Below are positions 56,116-63,723 of a stretch of 64,000 bases of DNA, piece after piece; within the stretch, counting starts at the first letter, position 1, and each line of letters starts with the position of its first letter. A program made the position numbers and the translations under genes. This stretch comes from Rhodomicrobium sp. R_RK_3 (lineage in GTDB: Bacteria; Pseudomonadota; Alphaproteobacteria; Rhizobiales; Rhodomicrobiaceae). Under the pieces are notes generated by a model. That model was not told the origin of the DNA and ran no database searches. It worked only from the letters and a program-made list of their open reading frames with translations. The stretch is taken from NCBI RefSeq assembly GCF_002198715.1, contig NZ_MWLK01000037.1, positions 32,001-96,000 on the forward strand, read 5' to 3'.

Positions 56116-57524
56116 CGCTCATCCTCCTTTTGGCCGATGAGCCGCCAATGCGGTCCGAACAGCTCCGCCTCGGACGGCCTGTCCTCCGGGATGCGGGTAA
56201 CCAGATGGGTGATGTTGAGGAAATGCTTCAGGCTCAGATTCTCCGAAATTGTGTTCTTCTGCCAGGAGCCGCAGCCCATGCTGAGCGTGAACGGCAGCCC
56301 GCCGTCGAAGCCGCCGCCATTGCCGAAGGTGTGCGCGAAATTCACCAGCACGCGGACCACATCAAGATCCTCCGCCAGCTCCCGCGCGTGGTCCTCTTTG
56401 CGGGTGTGGATGCCGACGGAATGGCCCTTGCCCTGAAACTCGAGGATGGCGCGCAGCTTGGCCTTGGCGGCCTGGAAGTCGGGCACGCGGTAAACCGTCA
56501 GCAACAGCGACAGTTTTTCACCCGACAACGGGAAATCGCGGCCGACGCCGCTCTCCTCGACCATGAAGAATTTCGCCTCACTCGCCTCGGGCGGCAGGCC
56601 GAAGGCTTCAGCCAGCAGCGATGCGGGCTTGGCGATCAGGTGGCGGTTGAGCTTGCCGTTCTGCCAGAGCGTCCGCTGCACCGCCTGCTTCCCGGCCGGC
56701 GAGCAGAGATAGCCGCCCGCGTCCTTCAGCGCCGCGATGGCCGCCTCATAAACGCTGTCGACGATGACGACCGCATTTTCCGACGAGCACGACGTCGCAT
56801 TGTCGAAGATCTTCGAGGCGCAGATCTTCCGCGCCGCGTCGGCCAGATCGGCGCTCGCGTCGATCATGACGGGCACATTGCCGACGCCCACGCCGATGGC
56901 CGGCGTCCCGCTCGCCATGGCGCGGCGGACATTGTCCTGGCTGCCGGTGACGACGACCAGATCGGCGGCCTGCATCAGCGCCTCGGTGAGCTCCTTCGTG
57001 ACGGGCTGCGGGATCACCTGCACCAGATCGGCAGGCAATCCCACAGCCCGAAGCTCATCTCGCATGAATTCGACGGCCCGCGCCGTCGTCTTATAGCCGA
57101 GCGGCGAGGGCGCGACGATCACCGCATTGCGGGCCTTCAGCGCCATCATCGCCTTGTTGACGGGCGTCGCGCCGGGATTGGTCGATGGCGTCACGGCGGC
57201 GATCACGCCCATCGGCTTGGCATATTTGACGATGCCCTTCGCCGGGTCCGCCTCGATGATCCCGACCGATTTCTGCCTAAGCAGATCACGCAGCGTGCCG
57301 AAGGTCTTGCGCTGCTTCTTGACGATCTTGTCCGCGACATTGCCGAGCCCTGTATCTGCGACGGCGAGTTCCGCCAGCTCGCGCGCATGGGCCGGATCGT
57401 AGAGCGACCATGCCAGCGCCCGCACTGCGTCGTCCGCCCGCTCCTGGCTCGCCGTGCCGAACGGCCCCTGCGCCGCCCGCGCCCGCTGCATCAATTCGGC
57501 GATGATCCCGGCGACTGAACTCAT
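56112..57524 (-). CDS. sauS: Sulfoacetaldehyde dehydrogenase (acylating)
   Basis: A 470-residue CoA-acylating aldehyde dehydrogenase. The cofactor region shows GVIAAVTPSTNPGATPVNKAMMALK split at about 106-130, the GVGVGNVPV block, and the catalytic Cys 246 in FDNATSCSSENAVV; the late GCGSWQKNTISENL pattern is typical of the EutE/SauS group. SauS reduces sulfoacetyl-CoA to sulfoacetaldehyde with NAD(P)H. Assignment within the acylating group rests on context: an acyl-CoA ligase follows and xsc is in the same block. It overlaps tctA (ATGA) and the ligase beta gene (CTGA). ATG 57524 starts the family-like region. Confidence 0.85.
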   Translation of the reverse strand: MSSVAGIIAELMQRARAAQGPFGTASQERADDAVRALAWSLYDPAHARELAELAVADTGLGNVADKIVKKQRKTFGTLRDLLRQKSVGIIEADPAKGIVKYAKPMGVIAAVTPSTNPGATPVNKAMMALKARNAVIVAPSPLGYKTTARAVEFMRDELRAVGLPADLVQVIPQPVTKELTEALMQAADLVVVTGSQDNVRRAMASGTPAIGVGVGNVPVMIDASADLADAARKICASKIFDNATSCSSENAVVIVDSVYEAAIAALKDAGGYLCSPAGKQAVQRTLWQNGKLNRHLIAKPASLLAEAFGLPPEASEAKFFMVEESGVGRDFPLSGEKLSLLLTVYRVPDFQAAKAKLRAILEFQGKGHSVGIHTRKEDHARELAEDLDVVRVLVNFAHTFGNGGGFDGGLPFTLSMGCGSWQKNTISENLSLKHFLNITHLVTRIPEDRPSEAELFGPHWRLIGQKEDER

Positions 57525-59053
57525 GGCGAGCCTTGCGAATGCGGTGTTTCCTCGAAATCGTGCGGCCATAGCCAGTGCCGCAGCGCGCCGAGCAGCGGCA
57601 GCACCAGCGCGAGGCATGTCAGCGCCATCAGCGTGCCGGAGATCGGCCGGGTGAAGAACACGGTCCAGTCATTGCCGAAGCTGATCATGGTGTTGAGGAA
57701 GGATTCCTCCGCCAGCGGCCCGAGGATGACGCCGAGCACCAAAGGCGCGATGGGGAATCTTAGCCGGTCGAAGAGATAGCCGACGAGGCCGAAGGCGATC
57801 ATCAGCCAGAGATCGACGACGCTGGAGCGGATCGAAAAGGCGCCGATGAAGCAGAACACCATGACGAAGGACGAGACCACCGCTTCGGGAAAATCCAGGA
57901 TGCGCACCAGCGGGCGGATGGCGAAATAGCCGAGTACGCACATAATGAAAATGCCGAGGAAGACCGAGGCGAAAATCGCGTAGATCAGCTCGCCCGAATG
58001 CAGGAGCACCTGCGGGCCCGGCTGGATGCCCTTCAGCATGAAGGCGCCGAGAATGACCGCTGTCGCGCCGCTGCCGGGAATGCCGATGGCGAAAAGCGGG
58101 ATCATCGCCCCGCCGACCGAGGCCGTCGCCGCGCTTTGCGGTGCGACGATGCCTTCCGGGATGCCGGTGCCGAGCTGCGCCTTGCGCCGCCCGACCTGCC
58201 CCTCGACGCCGTAGCTGACGAAGGAAGCGACCGTCGCGCCCGCGCCCGGGATGATGCCGATGATATTGCCGAGCAGCGTGCTGCGGATGAAGGTCCATTT
58301 GATCGCGGCGAACTGGCGCCAGGACGGCAGCTCGGTGCGCGCGGTCGCGGTCTGCGTCACCGGCGCGCCCGCATAGCCGCGCTCCAGCCGCGCCAGCACC
58401 TCGCCGACGCCATAGGCGCCGACCATCACCACCAGGAATTCGATGCCGTCTTCCAGGATCGGCAGGCCGAAGGTGAAGCGGCTGGTGCCATAGGTCGTAT
58501 CGGTGCCGACGGTCGCGATGACGAGGCCGAGGCAAAGGCTGATCAGCGCGTTCGCCAGCGAGGATTGGGCGAGCGCGACGACCGAGGCGAGGCCGAACAG
58601 GATCACCGCGAAATATTCGGGCGAGGAGAATTTGAGCGCCACTTCCGCAAGCGGCTCGGTCAGGGCGACCATGATGATGGCCGAAATGATGCCGCCGCCG
58701 CCCGCCGCGATCAGCGTCCAGCCCAGCGCTTCCGCCGGCTGTCCCGCGCGCGCCATCTTGTAGCCGTCCCAAAGGAGCGGCACGTCGATGGGCTCGCCGG
58801 GGATGCCGAACAGGATCGCGGTGAACGCGCCGCCATAGGTGCCTGCGACATACATCGCCGTCAGCAGGATGATGCCGGAGGCGACGTCCATCTGGTAGGT
58901 GAAGGGCAGCACCAGGATCACGCCCATCACCAGCGTCAGCCCCGGCAGCACGCCGACCAGCATCCCGAGCGCGATGCCGATCATCAGCATCGACAGGTTG
59001 AAGGGCTGCAGGCAGACCAAAAGGCCGTGACCGAGCTGAAGCAGCGTATCCAC
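57521..59053 (-). CDS. tctA: Tripartite tricarboxylate transporter large membrane subunit TctA
   Basis: A 510-residue permease with about 10-12 helices. TctA hallmarks are FNLSMLMIGIALGMLVGVLPGLT, GIPGEPIDVPLLWDGYKMA, IIGIIPGAGATVASFVSYG and FAIGIPGSGATAVILGAFML. GTG 59053 is chosen: GGGAGG lies 4 nt upstream and the protein then starts MDTLLQLGHGLL, like other TctA; TTG 59065 would be the longer alternative. It takes up a carboxylate delivered by TctC using an ion gradient. Sulfoacetate is the predicted cargo from the downstream genes. Confidence 0.92.
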   Translation of the reverse strand: MDTLLQLGHGLLVCLQPFNLSMLMIGIALGMLVGVLPGLTLVMGVILVLPFTYQMDVASGIILLTAMYVAGTYGGAFTAILFGIPGEPIDVPLLWDGYKMARAGQPAEALGWTLIAAGGGGIISAIIMVALTEPLAEVALKFSSPEYFAVILFGLASVVALAQSSLANALISLCLGLVIATVGTDTTYGTSRFTFGLPILEDGIEFLVVMVGAYGVGEVLARLERGYAGAPVTQTATARTELPSWRQFAAIKWTFIRSTLLGNIIGIIPGAGATVASFVSYGVEGQVGRRKAQLGTGIPEGIVAPQSAATASVGGAMIPLFAIGIPGSGATAVILGAFMLKGIQPGPQVLLHSGELIYAIFASVFLGIFIMCVLGYFAIRPLVRILDFPEAVVSSFVMVFCFIGAFSIRSSVVDLWLMIAFGLVGYLFDRLRFPIAPLVLGVILGPLAEESFLNTMISFGNDWTVFFTRPISGTLMALTCLALVLPLLGALRHWLWPHDFEETPHSQGSP

Positions 59054-59095
59054 AAAACCTCCCAAGGATGGCGCGCCGGGGCGGGCCTTGCCGGA

Positions 59096-59620
59096 TCAGA
59101 ACAGTCCGAGAAACAGGTCGGTCAGATGGCTGAAGGGGGGAATGCCGCGCGGCAGCGAGACATAGACCACCTTCTGGAACAGGATGACGATCAGCCCGGC
59201 GCCGAGCGCGCTCGACAGCCAGATGGTGCGATGCGCGCGCAAATGCCCGGCATAGCTGAACAGCACCATGAAGGCGAAGGTCGCGATGAGGAATCCGAGC
59301 ACGGTGACCAGCGCGCCATAGGCGAGGGTCAGCGTCACGCCGGCGGCGAGCAGGAGGGACGAGCGCGGCGCCGCGCCGTCCTCGGCGGCAAAACCTTCGG
59401 TCAGCCCCGGCTCGTCATCGCGCCCGGTTAGGACGAGGCGCACCCCCTGGACGAGGCAGATCGCCATCATCGCGCCGAGCGCGAGGCGCGGCCAGAAATC
59501 GGGACCGATATTGTCGCCGCGCGGCGTGAAGCGGAATTGCCCGGCGAGATAGAAGAACCAGGCCGCGATCGCGAACAGGATCGCGTAAGGGAGCGCCATC
59601 GACAGTCGCTGCGAGAACAT
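59096..59620 (-). CDS. tctB: Tripartite tricarboxylate transporter small membrane subunit TctB
   Basis: A 174-residue membrane protein with four predicted helices: ALPYAILFAIAAWFFYLAG, a second with AMMAICLVQGVRLVL, a third ALVTVLGFLIATFAFMVLF, and a fourth ALGAGLIVILFQKVVYVSLP. The GDNIGPDFWPR and ending PPFSHLTDLF pattern is typical of TctB. It lies between tctC and tctA, in the usual CBA order. Confidence 0.88.
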   Translation of the reverse strand: MFSQRLSMALPYAILFAIAAWFFYLAGQFRFTPRGDNIGPDFWPRLALGAMMAICLVQGVRLVLTGRDDEPGLTEGFAAEDGAAPRSSLLLAAGVTLTLAYGALVTVLGFLIATFAFMVLFSYAGHLRAHRTIWLSSALGAGLIVILFQKVVYVSLPRGIPPFSHLTDLFLGLF

Positions 59621-59666
59621 GGGTCACCTCCCTTACGCGGGAACGCCAGGCCGGAAGGCGCGGGGC

Positions 59667-60632
59667 TCAGCTTCCGGTCGCCGCCTTCTTCATGTCGTCG
59701 AGTTGCCGGGCGAGGAATCCGGCACTCTTGTCGGCCGGCATGAAGCTGTCCGGATCGGCATAGCTGTCCTCGAGGAATTTCTTGTATTCCGGGTTCTCGG
59801 CGACCTTGGTCAGCGCGTCGGAGAGCGTCTTGATCTCGGCGGCCGGCGTGTCGGAGCGCACCACGATCGAGCGGAATTGCGGCAGCGACACCGTATAGCC
59901 GAGCTCGGCCGAAGCGGGCACGTCCTTGAAGCCGTCGAGGCGCTTGTCGCCGAAGATCAGGATCGGGCGCATTTCGCCGCTCTTCAGGAATTGCGCGACA
60001 TCGCCCGGCTGTTCGTAGAGGGCATCGGCATGGCCGCCGAGGATCGAGACATAGCGCTCATTCGGCTTGGAGAACGGCACCTGCACGACCTTCACCCCGC
60101 CCTTGACCTCGAGATGTTTCAGCGTGAAGTCGTCGACGCTGCCGAAGCCGACCGTCGCGACCTTCAGCTTACCGGGGTTGTCCTTGGCGGCCTTCTCGAA
60201 ATCGGCCCAGGTCTTATAGGGGCTGTCCTTGGCGACCAGGATCGCGGAGGGCTGCTGGATCATCACCGCGAGCGGCTTCAGATCCTCCACCTTCCAGCGC
60301 GGGTCCGGTCCGGCCAGCAGCGCGTGGGTGTCGGCGATATAGATGGCGGCGGAATAGCCATCGGCGGGCGCGGCGATCAGCTTGGCCATGCCGGTCGCCC
60401 CGGTCGCGCCGGGTACGTTGATGACCGGCACGCCCTGCCCGATGACCGGCTCGACGAGCTTGGCCGTCAGCCGCGCGAGCTGATCGGCGCCGCCGCCGGG
60501 CCCGAACGGCACGATGAGCTCGATCGGCCGGGAGGGATATTTGTCCTGCGCCACCGCGGGTGCGCCCGCCAACGCTGCCGCGGCGAGCAGTGCGCCTCCC
60601 CATGCGATTGCCGTTCTCGGGTGACGAAACAT
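59667..60632 (-). CDS. tctC: Tripartite tricarboxylate transporter substrate-binding protein TctC
   Basis: A 321-residue Bug-family periplasmic receptor. A signal peptide ends near residue 29 (AVAQ). The Bug signatures are YPSRPIELIVPFGPGGGADQLAR (split across about 33-55), NVPGATGATGMAKL, and GHADALYEQPGDVAQFLKSGEMRPI. ATG 60632 has GGAGGAG 8 nt upstream. It is the first gene of the sulfonate block and is divergent from the antiporter gene across 508 bp. Bug proteins bind carboxylates through two backbone-lined beta loops; ligand is inferred as sulfoacetate. Confidence 0.92.
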   Translation of the reverse strand: MFRHPRTAIAWGGALLAAAALAGAPAVAQDKYPSRPIELIVPFGPGGGADQLARLTAKLVEPVIGQGVPVINVPGATGATGMAKLIAAPADGYSAAIYIADTHALLAGPDPRWKVEDLKPLAVMIQQPSAILVAKDSPYKTWADFEKAAKDNPGKLKVATVGFGSVDDFTLKHLEVKGGVKVVQVPFSKPNERYVSILGGHADALYEQPGDVAQFLKSGEMRPILIFGDKRLDGFKDVPASAELGYTVSLPQFRSIVVRSDTPAAEIKTLSDALTKVAENPEYKKFLEDSYADPDSFMPADKSAGFLARQLDDMKKAATGS

Positions 60633-61140
60633 GATCCAGACTCCTCCAAACCGATTGGGATTGGCGTTCCGAGCCCCGACGGGGCGCTTGAGAAAACGCG
60701 AGGACAAGCTCTGCTGAGCGCGCCGGCGGCAATGCTGCTGCTTCTGGAATCAGTTGTCCACCCGGATTCGTGGAGTATCAGCATATACACGGACAGGGTA
60801 TGTATACGCGCCACAGCGGTCCGCAAGCGAAAATTAGCTTAGTTTGCTCACCGTTGCCCGAATAGGCTGAGCTCGCGCGGAGGGGAATCGGCAGATGAGC
60901 TTTCAGAGTGTTCATCCAAAATATTTCTCGTTTCTGGATATACGTATTTTACGCAGGTTTTAGTGAAATATGTTGTAAAACAACTCAATAGTCATGCGGC
61001 CCGGATTGCCGCTCCTGACGATGCATAGCTGTGAGAAAGCTCACGCAGACGTGAATGGGACGGCGGTTCCGGACTTATTCATCTTAATGGATGTAATCTG
61101 AAAACCCGCAAGGAGGCAAAATCGATCGGAGCATTGGACC
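60633..61140. other. Divergent intergenic region tctC / antiporter
   Basis: 508 bp, much more AT-rich than the genes around it, with several inverted repeats: GCATATACA/TGTATACGC at 60781-60809 and GTTGT-AAA-ACAAC at 60972-60984. No gene is supported. It should contain the promoter and operator of the sulfonate block and the promoter of the antiporter gene; the expected regulator gene is not here. Confidence 0.6.
60781..60809. promoter_or_regulatory. Candidate operator of the tct-sau operon
   Basis: Arms GCATATACA and TGTATACGC match as an inverted repeat in 8 of 9 positions with an 11-bp spacer, in AT-rich DNA about 150 bp upstream of tctC. The TATACA/TGTATA half-sites resemble operators of GntR/FCD-type regulators that commonly control tct and sulfonate operons. 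No regulator is encoded in the window. Confidence 0.45.
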
Positions 61141-62919
61141 ATGCCGCATGACACCCCGCTGATTTCCACCATCGTCGTGGGGTTCGTTCTGGCATTCGTT
61201 CTCGGAGCCGCCGCGCACCGGCTGAAGCTGCCGCCGCTGGTCGGCTATCTGGTCGCCGGCGTGCTGTGCGGTCCCTACACGCCCGGCTTCGTCGCCGATC
61301 AGAGCCTTGCGCCGCAGCTCGCCGAGATCGGCGTCATCCTTTTGATGTTCGGCGTCGGGCTGCATTTCTCGCTAAAGGACCTGCTCAATGTGCGCGGCAT
61401 CGCCGTGCCCGGCGCCATCGCGCAGATCAGCCTCGCGACCTTGATGGGCTGGGCGCTCGGCATGGCGATGGGCTGGTCGCATGGCGGCAGCGTGGTGTTC
61501 GGGCTGGCGCTGTCGGTCGCCTCGACCGTGGTGCTGCTGAAGGCGCTGCAGGACCGGCGGCTCGTCGAGACCGAGCGCGGGCGGATCGCGGTCGGCTGGC
61601 TGATCGTCGAAGACCTCGCCATGGTGCTGGCGCTCGTAATCATCCCGGCGGTCGCCAGCATCGCCAATGGCAACGGCGCCGCCCAGGCGTCCGGCGCGCC
61701 GGTCAATGCGGTGCTCGGCTTCGATCTCGGCATCGCCGGCGTCCTCGCCTTCACCGTGCTGAAAGTGGCGGCCTTCGTGGCGCTGATGCTGCTGGTCGGG
61801 CGCAAATTCATTCCCTGGGTTTTGCACCGCATCGCCAATATGGGCTCGCGCGAGCTGTTCCGGCTCGGCGTGCTGGCCATCGCGCTCGGCGTCGCCTTCG
61901 GGGCGGCGAAGCTGTTCGGCGTGTCGCTGGCGCTGGGGGCGTTTTTCGCCGGCATGATCCTGGCCGAAAGCGAGCTGAGCCAGCGCGCGGCGCAGGAGAG
62001 CCTGCCGCTGCGCGATGCGTTCGCGGTGCTGTTCTTCGTCTCGGTCGGCATGCTGTTCGACCCGGCGATCCTGTGGACTGAGCCGCTGCCGATGCTGGGC
62101 GTGCTGTTCATCATCCTGGCCGGCAAGTCGGTGGTGGCCTTCCTGATCGTGCTGGCCTTCGGCAAGTCGGTGTCGACGGCGCTGACCATTTCCGCGAGCC
62201 TCGCGCAGATCGGCGAATTCTCCTTCATCCTGGCCGAACTCGGCGTCGGGCTGAAATTGCTGCCGCCGGAGGGGCGCGACCTGATCCTGGGCGGGGCGAT
62301 CCTGTCGATCATCCTGAACCCGCTGGTGTTCTATCTCTGTGACCGGATGCGGCCCGCGCTCGAGGCGGCGTTGGGCCGGTCGCCCGCGCCCGCCGCCGAG
62401 CCGGTCCGCCCCGCGCCCATCGAGCCCGCGCCGGATGTGGTAACGTCGAGCGCCGACGATACCGGCGAGCAGGAGGCCAAACCGACCCGGCTCAGCGGCC
62501 ATGCCGTGCTGGTGGGCTTCGGCCGCGTCGGCGGAATCGTGGCGCGGAAGCTGAAGGCCGCGGGTGCGCCGTTCCTGGTGATCGAGGATGCCGATATGCG
62601 GGTCGCCTCGACGCGGGCGCTGGGCATCGAGGCGATCGCCGGCAACGCGGCCGAGACATCGGTTTTGGAGCTGGCCAATCTGCGCGGCGCGAAAAGCCTC
62701 ATCATCGCCATTCCGGACGCCTTCGAGGCGGGGCGGATTACCGAGAGCGCGAGAGAGACCAATCCTGGCATCATGATCGTCGCCCGCGCCCATTCCGACG
62801 CCGAGGTCGACCACCTGACCAAGCTGGGCGCCGACAGCGTCATCATGGGCGAACGTGAGATCGCGCTGGCGCTCATCCAGTCGATGGTGGGAGCCGCGCC
62901 CGCGGCGGATTCGGCTTAG
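61141..62919 (+). CDS. CPA2 monovalent cation/proton antiporter with TrkA-N domain (YbaL/KefB-like)
   Basis: A 592-residue transporter. About 12 helices span residues 1-405 with the CPA2 patterns LPPLVGYLVAGVLCGPYTPG, LLMFGVGLHFSLKDL, ASTVVLLKAL, and GAFFAGMILAES. A Pro/Ala linker (about 410-445) leads to a Rossmann-type TrkA-N domain starting VLVGFGRVGG (455-464) and ending EVDHLTKLGADSVIMGE. Such proteins exchange K+ or Na+ for protons under nucleotide or thiol-adduct control. It is divergent from the sulfonate operon; a functional link is possible but not shown. Confidence 0.93.
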   Translation: MPHDTPLISTIVVGFVLAFVLGAAAHRLKLPPLVGYLVAGVLCGPYTPGFVADQSLAPQLAEIGVILLMFGVGLHFSLKDLLNVRGIAVPGAIAQISLATLMGWALGMAMGWSHGGSVVFGLALSVASTVVLLKALQDRRLVETERGRIAVGWLIVEDLAMVLALVIIPAVASIANGNGAAQASGAPVNAVLGFDLGIAGVLAFTVLKVAAFVALMLLVGRKFIPWVLHRIANMGSRELFRLGVLAIALGVAFGAAKLFGVSLALGAFFAGMILAESELSQRAAQESLPLRDAFAVLFFVSVGMLFDPAILWTEPLPMLGVLFIILAGKSVVAFLIVLAFGKSVSTALTISASLAQIGEFSFILAELGVGLKLLPPEGRDLILGGAILSIILNPLVFYLCDRMRPALEAALGRSPAPAAEPVRPAPIEPAPDVVTSSADDTGEQEAKPTRLSGHAVLVGFGRVGGIVARKLKAAGAPFLVIEDADMRVASTRALGIEAIAGNAAETSVLELANLRGAKSLIIAIPDAFEAGRITESARETNPGIMIVARAHSDAEVDHLTKLGADSVIMGEREIALALIQSMVGAAPAADSA

Positions 62920-62978
62920 ACGGGATCGTAAATTTAGGCTGCGGACGCGCGGATCGCGAGACGTATCTGGTAACCTCC

Positions 62979-63018
62979 GCCATCGCCGTGTCGTTTCCGC
63001 TTCGTTAACGGCGGTGGC
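62979..63018 (+). terminator. Weak stem-loop after the antiporter gene
   Basis: A 10-bp stem with one G-T pair (62979-62988 with 63009-63018) and a 20-nt loop, 59 bp past the stop. No T tract follows, so terminator function is uncertain. Confidence 0.35.
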
Positions 63019-63102
63019 CGCATCAAAAGCTTGGCATTGGCGGGAGAGCCTAGGCTTATGTTAGCCTTCGCGCTGCAACGCCTTTCGCTCTCTGGAGTCC
63101 CG

Positions 63103-63723
63103 ATGACCGAGCCGCCAATTTCCCGGGGGTTCCGCTCCCGCAAGCCGCAGACCGAGCAGCGCGACCGCGTTCCGCCCGGCCAGTACCTCACCACCGATTT
63201 CCCGGTGCTGTCGGCCGGGCCGACGCCGTCGATCAGCGTCGACAATTGGAGCTTTGCGCTCCAGCTCGGCGGTTCGCTGCTGGCGAAATGGAACTGGACC
63301 GAGTTCCAGGCGCTGCCGCAGACCGACCTCAAGACCGACATCCACTGCGTCACCAAATGGTCCAAGCTCGACACGCAGTGGCGCGGCGTCAGCTTCGACA
63401 CCCTGCTCGAAGCCGCCGGGCTCAGCGAAGCGCCGACCGAATACACCATGCTGCATTGCGACGGCGGCTATACCACCAATGTCCCGGTCGCCGATCTGAA
63501 AGACGGGATGGGCATGGTCGCCACGCAATATGACGGCCTGCCGCTGGCGCCCTCGCATGGCGGACCGGCGCGGATGCTGGTTCCGCATCTCTATTTCTGG
63601 AAAAGCGCCAAATGGGTGCGCCGCCTCCGCTTCATCGAGAAGGACGAGGCCGGCTTTTGGGAATCGCTCGGCTATCACATTTACGGCGATCCGTGGCGCG
63701 AGCAGCGCTATACCGGTGACTGA
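63103..63723 (+). CDS. Sulfite oxidase-like molybdopterin oxidoreductase
   Basis: A 206-residue protein of the sulfite oxidase molybdopterin fold without a heme domain. The molybdenum-ligand cysteine is Cys 82 in DIHCVTKWSKLD; GVSFDTLLEAAG, DGGYTTNVP and HGGPARMLVPHLYFWKSAKWV follow, the last being a strong family signature. There is no twin-arginine signal, so it is probably cytoplasmic. GGAG precedes ATG 63103. It overlaps the start of a flavin reductase that likely feeds or takes electrons. True substrate is unknown; sulfite released by Xsc is one possibility. Confidence 0.88.
   Translation: MTEPPISRGFRSRKPQTEQRDRVPPGQYLTTDFPVLSAGPTPSISVDNWSFALQLGGSLLAKWNWTEFQALPQTDLKTDIHCVTKWSKLDTQWRGVSFDTLLEAAGLSEAPTEYTMLHCDGGYTTNVPVADLKDGMGMVATQYDGLPLAPSHGGPARMLVPHLYFWKSAKWVRRLRFIEKDEAGFWESLGYHIYGDPWREQRYTGD

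Noticed and set aside
54110-56122. A single 670-codon frame that would fuse extra sequence to the ligase alpha subunit
   Set aside because: Only the last 293 codons encode the alpha subunit; the upstream part is an out-of-frame reading of the beta gene with Arg/Pro/His-rich nonsense. The ATG at 56122 belongs to that reading.
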